DNA of 64,000 nucleotides. Origin: Oscillospiraceae bacterium. GTDB lineage: Bacteria > Bacillota > Clostridia > Oscillospirales > Acutalibacteraceae. Shown here piece by piece: positions 60,141 to 64,000 of this stretch. The position numbers were made by a program, and so were the translations under genes. The number at the start of each line of letters is the position of its first letter. The stretch's first letter is position 1. The stretch spans positions 1-64,000 of the forward strand of contig SVOI01000004.1 in NCBI GenBank assembly GCA_015066465.1. Reading direction: 5' to 3'. Below the pieces are notes generated by a model that was not told the origin of the DNA, did no database searches, and saw only the letters and a list, made by a program, of their open reading frames with translations.

Positions 60141-63100
60141 TTACTCAAACTCTTCAAAAATATCCATTTTTTCTCTAATTTTTTCAATTTCTTCTTCACA
60201 GAGTCGTAATTTTTCAACATAAACATTGTTTTCAGTTTTTAAAAGTTCTTCAAGCTCGTCCTTTCTTTTTCTTGAACTACCGAGTTTTTCTTCAACCTCT
60301 GTCTGTACCCTGTTAAAACGCTTCAACAGATTTATCACTCGTTTAGCATTACCAATAGTTGATTCCCCCATCTCCACTAAAAATTGTTCTTTTTTACATT
60401 CAAGAAAAATATATGGTTTTTTCTCATTAACCACTTCGGGTAACACAATTTTAAATCCCAGAATAGTTACATTTTCTTCAAACGCAGTCTTTTTTATCAC
60501 TACATCGTAAGTCAGAATATTTTCGATTTGGTGATAAGCATTTAAGAACTTTTCATTAGTAGTATTACGCAAAACTTTTACCAACTCTTTAACCTTAGCA
60601 AGACGATTTTCTGTTGAAATAATAGCTCCATCAAGCGAGTTAAACTCTTTTTCCATATCGTTTCTTACATCTTTTTCCTTTGCAATCAACACCCTTAAAT
60701 TCTGTGCTTCATTTTCTTTTTCTGCAAGTTGCTTCATAAGAGGTTCTGACAATGCAAGTGCTTTTACTTCAGCATAGCTTAACACGCTATCTTCTAAATC
60801 AGATGCTGTACGCTGATAAAGGCTGTCTGTTAAGAATTGTGAAATAAATCTTTGCTTTGTTTCTAATAACTGCCACGAATATGAATCAAAGCTACCCTCG
60901 GACACATATCTGTAAATTAAAACATCTGTGTTTGTATTTCCCTTTCTTAAAATTCTACCTTCTCTCTGAACCATATCTGCAGGTCGCCACGGAACATCAA
61001 GATGGTGAATTGCCTTCAGCTTAACCTGAACATTAGCACCAACGCCAAGTTTAAATGTTGAGCCTAATAAAATACGAATTTCTCCATTATTGAATTTCTT
61101 GAACAACTCAACCTTACGACTTTCAGTTTTGTAATTATGTATAAATGCAATCTCTTTTTTGGGAATGCCTTTTTCAACCAATTTATCGCGAAGTTCTGCA
61201 TAAACACTAAAATCTTCTCCCTTAGGTGTAGAATAATCGCAAAATATCAATTGGGTTTCGTCAGAACTTTCTTTATATAGATTGTAAACATTCTCAACAC
61301 ATCTGAAAATTTTTGAATACTGGTTGTAAGGTTGTTCTTCACCCACAAGTTTAAGGTCAAGTGCAGCTTTTCTTCCATCAGTACTGACTTTAAGCATATT
61401 GTCGTGTTTTTTGTCAATTATCCCTGAGCGTATCAGTTCTGACCTTTCGCAAAGATTTTTCATATACCCTGCCAATTCAGGATATTTTTCAATAACCTCA
61501 TCCTTATAACCACTGAATTCGGGTAATCCTTCAATGTTTGTATTCGCATAAAATATCGCTATTTGCGAGAATAATTTTGACAACTCTGGCAAATTAAAGA
61601 ACTTGGCAAAACGATAAACAAATCTGTATTGTGAAGCATTAACATCAATCTCACAAAATTGTTCAGGTAAAGCAAAGGTTTTAACCCAGTTATCAAACAC
61701 ATCTAACTTTCGTTCCTGTAATTGTTCATATTGTAAATACATCTGCATAGCATAAGCATCCGCAATTGAGTTACAAAGCGGTGTACCTGTGGCAAAAACA
61801 ACTCCCCTGCCATCATTTGCCTGCTGAACACATCTTACCTTATGCAATAAATCAAGGCATTTGTTTGAGCCCTTTGTATTTATTCCCCTCAAATTTCTCA
61901 TCGAGGTTCTAATAGGCAAATTTTTATAATTGTGTGCCTCATCAAGAAACAATGTATTTATCTCAAGTTCATCAAATGATACTTCCGTATTATCAGTATT
62001 CATACAATTGATAAAATCCTGTGTGAGTTTAACTATACGTTTTTTCTCCTGATTCAAAGGTGTATCCCAACCGTAAATATACCCCTGATGAGTTCGCATA
62101 CTATTAAGTGTTGTTTCAATTCGCTTCAATTGAACATTCATATTGTCAAGAATAGAATCGACCGATAACGGAATCATCTCAAAACAACTGTAAGCTATAA
62201 TTATTCCGTCATAATCGCCATCACGAATCTGAGTAAGCACCTTAGTGCGCATTTCAGGTTTAAACATTTTGGGTTCAATTGCAAGAATCTTTGATGTTGG
62301 ATATAATTCAGAAAAAATTTTTTCCCACTGACCAACAATGTGGTTCGGAACCACAAACATATTTTTTCTTGAAATCCCCTCCTGGCGCATTTTCATAGCG
62401 GCTGCTATCATAATATAAGTTTTACCCGCACCTACATCAAATGCTAACAAAGTATTATTACCGCTAATTATTTTCTGCACCGCATCTTTTTGATAAGGAT
62501 ACAATGTAAATTTCTCTGACATATTTGGAAAAGATAATTTACTACCATCAAAGCTTGGTTTTTCAAGATTTGAAAACATTTTATTGTACGCTTCTTCTAC
62601 CTCCCATATTCTGTCTTCATCTTGCCATATCCATTTTTTAAACTCATCTTTTATGAGTTTTTGTTTTTCTATAGCAGCAACAGTGTTTTTCTCATCATAT
62701 TTATTGTTTTTATCGTGAAGCCTTATTTCTCTTAAATTCAATGTAGCTTCAATTATATAAAGAGCATTGTACTGTTTTATACCATATTTAACCTCTGCAT
62801 TAGTATTATTATAACCCAGAGCTCTTTTACTTGGTATCGACCAACTACCTGTAATTTCTTCATATTCTACATAACACGGCTTAAAAAAACGATTATCATT
62901 AACAGTTGGAGTTCTATCTAAAATATGATAAATAAAATCATTGATTATATCTTTACTTACCCATGGAACGCCTAAAGAAACCTCAATATCTGTGTAAGGT
63001 ATCTCATGCATTACTCGTTTTTCAACAGTTTTTTCAAATAGTTTGTTTTTATGTTCCTTTACTAACGTCGCTTTTTTATATATTTCTATCCATTTATCTA

Positions 63101-63737
63101 AAGTAAATTCAGAAAGGTCGTTTTCTGATAATACATCTACAATTTCCTCTGTTGGAAACTCATCTTCTTCACGGTTGTTTGAATAAATACTGTAATCCTT
63201 AGCATCGTACACTGAATAATCTCTATGCATAAGTTGGTTTGCAATTTGTTTTCCTAACAATTCACCATCAACTATTGCGGCCAATCTGTCAGCTATATAA
63301 CCTTTTTCTTTTTGCGCGTATACTGGCATATTATTTTGTATCAATAGGTTTTTCAATTCAAGTTTCCAAAGAATAGACAATTGCCTTCTTCTTGATACAC
63401 TTTTATTTATTATAGCTTTGCGTATAATTTCCACATCAGTTTCTTTAATACAAATTATTCCCCAACTTGATGGTATTTTGCCTGCCGCAGACTCAGAATG
63501 CTTTTCACCCACAACAATATAATTTTCATCAAAAAACAGATTATATGCCTTTACTTGCTCCTGTAACCTACTATAGTTATCTAAATCACTTTTTATCTCA
63601 AAGCCCATAAGCCTGTCCGTTACAGCCATAACATCACAAATAGATGAACCAATGCTTTTTTCCTGATATATTCTTACTTCAGAATAAGTCGCCTGTAAGT
63701 ACGAAACAAGAATTGACTTTATATTTTTTGCATTCAT
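60141..63737 (-). CDS. Nuclease-helicase fusion: sce7726/MmcB-like N-terminus plus SNF2/DEAD-type helicase
   Basis: 1198 residues. Residues 30-80 (SICDVMAVTDRLMGFEIKSD; Asp35, Glu47, Lys49) match a PD-(D/E)XK domain as in sce7726 or MmcB proteins. Residues about 250-350 (VSLGVPWVSKDIINDFIYHI, WSIPSKRALGYNNTNAEVKY) match the insert found in large methylase-helicases of phages and integrative elements. A superfamily 2 helicase follows: Q-motif LYPYQKDAV, Walker A DVGAGKT (434-440), DEAH (599-602), GTPLCNS and QREGRILRKGNT. A coiled coil ends the protein. The usual methyltransferase domain is absent. Strong defence or mobile-element candidate with an island-type promoter. Confidence 0.85.
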   Translation of the reverse strand: MNAKNIKSILVSYLQATYSEVRIYQEKSIGSSICDVMAVTDRLMGFEIKSDLDNYSRLQEQVKAYNLFFDENYIVVGEKHSESAAGKIPSSWGIICIKETDVEIIRKAIINKSVSRRRQLSILWKLELKNLLIQNNMPVYAQKEKGYIADRLAAIVDGELLGKQIANQLMHRDYSVYDAKDYSIYSNNREEDEFPTEEIVDVLSENDLSEFTLDKWIEIYKKATLVKEHKNKLFEKTVEKRVMHEIPYTDIEVSLGVPWVSKDIINDFIYHILDRTPTVNDNRFFKPCYVEYEEITGSWSIPSKRALGYNNTNAEVKYGIKQYNALYIIEATLNLREIRLHDKNNKYDEKNTVAAIEKQKLIKDEFKKWIWQDEDRIWEVEEAYNKMFSNLEKPSFDGSKLSFPNMSEKFTLYPYQKDAVQKIISGNNTLLAFDVGAGKTYIMIAAAMKMRQEGISRKNMFVVPNHIVGQWEKIFSELYPTSKILAIEPKMFKPEMRTKVLTQIRDGDYDGIIIAYSCFEMIPLSVDSILDNMNVQLKRIETTLNSMRTHQGYIYGWDTPLNQEKKRIVKLTQDFINCMNTDNTEVSFDELEINTLFLDEAHNYKNLPIRTSMRNLRGINTKGSNKCLDLLHKVRCVQQANDGRGVVFATGTPLCNSIADAYAMQMYLQYEQLQERKLDVFDNWVKTFALPEQFCEIDVNASQYRFVYRFAKFFNLPELSKLFSQIAIFYANTNIEGLPEFSGYKDEVIEKYPELAGYMKNLCERSELIRSGIIDKKHDNMLKVSTDGRKAALDLKLVGEEQPYNQYSKIFRCVENVYNLYKESSDETQLIFCDYSTPKGEDFSVYAELRDKLVEKGIPKKEIAFIHNYKTESRKVELFKKFNNGEIRILLGSTFKLGVGANVQVKLKAIHHLDVPWRPADMVQREGRILRKGNTNTDVLIYRYVSEGSFDSYSWQLLETKQRFISQFLTDSLYQRTASDLEDSVLSYAEVKALALSEPLMKQLAEKENEAQNLRVLIAKEKDVRNDMEKEFNSLDGAIISTENRLAKVKELVKVLRNTTNEKFLNAYHQIENILTYDVVIKKTAFEENVTILGFKIVLPEVVNEKKPYIFLECKKEQFLVEMGESTIGNAKRVINLLKRFNRVQTEVEEKLGSSRKRKDELEELLKTENNVYVEKLRLCEEEIEKIREKMDIFEEFE

Positions 63738-63768
63738 AAAAACACCCCTATAGACTTTTTACATACAA

Positions 63769-63802
63769 ATAATACAAAATGTTACGTACTGTTTTCAGGA
63801 CA
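63769..63802 (-). promoter_or_regulatory. Island-type promoter box of the nuclease-helicase gene
   Basis: On the minus strand TGTCCT-GAAAAC-AGTACG (63785-63802), then TAACATTTTG, then TATTAT (63769-63774). Confidence 0.55.
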
Positions 63803-63842
63803 TAAAAACGCCCCTTGCAAAATACAAGGGACAAAAAATTTA

Positions 63843-63876
63843 TGCACCAGATTTATCGCGTACTTTAGGTTATGAT
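63843..63876 (+). promoter_or_regulatory. Island-type promoter box facing the window's right end
   Basis: TGCACC-AGATTT-ATCGCG (63843-63860), then 10 nt, then TATGAT (63871-63876). The left half is perfect and the right half is poor; the spacing is exact. Confidence 0.45.
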
Positions 63877-63915
63877 AAAAAGCCATAAAAATATATAATA
63901 CAGGAGATAGAAAAA

Positions 63916-63948
63916 ATGAAATATTTATATCTGGCAGTAAAGAAATAA
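63916..63948 (+). other. Ten-codon reading frame behind an island-type promoter
   Basis: ACAGGAGATAG precedes an ATG that reads MKYLYLAVKK and stops. It could be a leader peptide, or the start of a gene broken by a frameshift whose remainder lies beyond the window. Nothing else is seen in 63803-64000. Confidence 0.4.
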
Positions 63949-64000
63949 GCAAACTACCACGAGAAGCGACAAACAAAATAATAGAGATTTGTTAAAAAAA

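Overview
The window is an AT-rich, low-GC Firmicutes chromosome segment. Strong AGGAGG ribosome sites, canonical TTGACA/TATAAT promoters, a PolC-type polymerase relative, RNase Y/YmdB, SpoVT/AbrB and BlaI/M56 pairs, and anaerobe oxidative-stress genes (PerR, rubrerythrin, rubredoxin, flavin reductase) point to a strictly anaerobic Clostridia member, probably an uncultured gut Oscillospirales-like organism. The family-level placement is inference.

Region 1 (1-8.1 kb): a partial acetyltransferase, then a methionine operon (metF, a separate MetH-activation protein, a MetH lacking that domain) whose last gene overlaps a GH38 alpha-mannosidase. Next come a type I toxin-antitoxin locus (28-residue holin-like toxin facing a convergent antisense RNA) and an XRE/TPR regulator. 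Region 2 (8.1-17.2 kb): a membrane protein of unknown function, a family 5 solute-binding lipoprotein, ymdB, rny, a BlaR1-like sensor with its BlaI-like repressor, and rubredoxin. Region 3 (17.2-42.5 kb): housekeeping and carbohydrate genes. These include a Thr/Pro-linker beta-helix protein, a GH110-like beta-helix protein, a Gfo/Idh oxidoreductase, GH127, serCA, two U32 peptidases, ligA, the perR-rubrerythrin unit, and a cluster of small unknown proteins (20.5-22.2 kb). Composite intergenic repeats are scattered through it.

Region 4 (42.7-43.6 kb) is a five-unit array with a period near 196 bp built on tRNA-Pro(CGG). Two units are intact tRNAs, one is a decayed tRNA, and two begin as tRNA-Pro but continue into a different structured RNA. 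The two copies of that RNA differ by compensatory base-pair changes.

Region 5 (43.6-64 kb) lies next to this tRNA array and is an accessory island rich in nucleic-acid enzymes. It holds two uracil-DNA-glycosylase-like proteins, an HhH-GPD-like protein, a shrunken PolC relative without an intact catalytic motif, a dGTPase with a DUF2779 nuclease, and a PD-(D/E)XK protein. It also holds an ADP-ribosylglycohydrolase, a DnaB-like ATPase, a CbbX/SpoVK-like AAA+ ATPase and a nuclease-helicase fusion. At least eight promoters in the island share one layout: an 18-bp palindrome of the form TGCACC-N6-GGTGCA, then 10 (once 11) nt, then a TATAAT-like -10, with no -35 box. The genes are on both strands and mostly not in one operon, so this looks like a dispersed regulon under a regulator not seen here. 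This regulon and the tRNA-derived RNA are the strongest candidates for undescribed biology.
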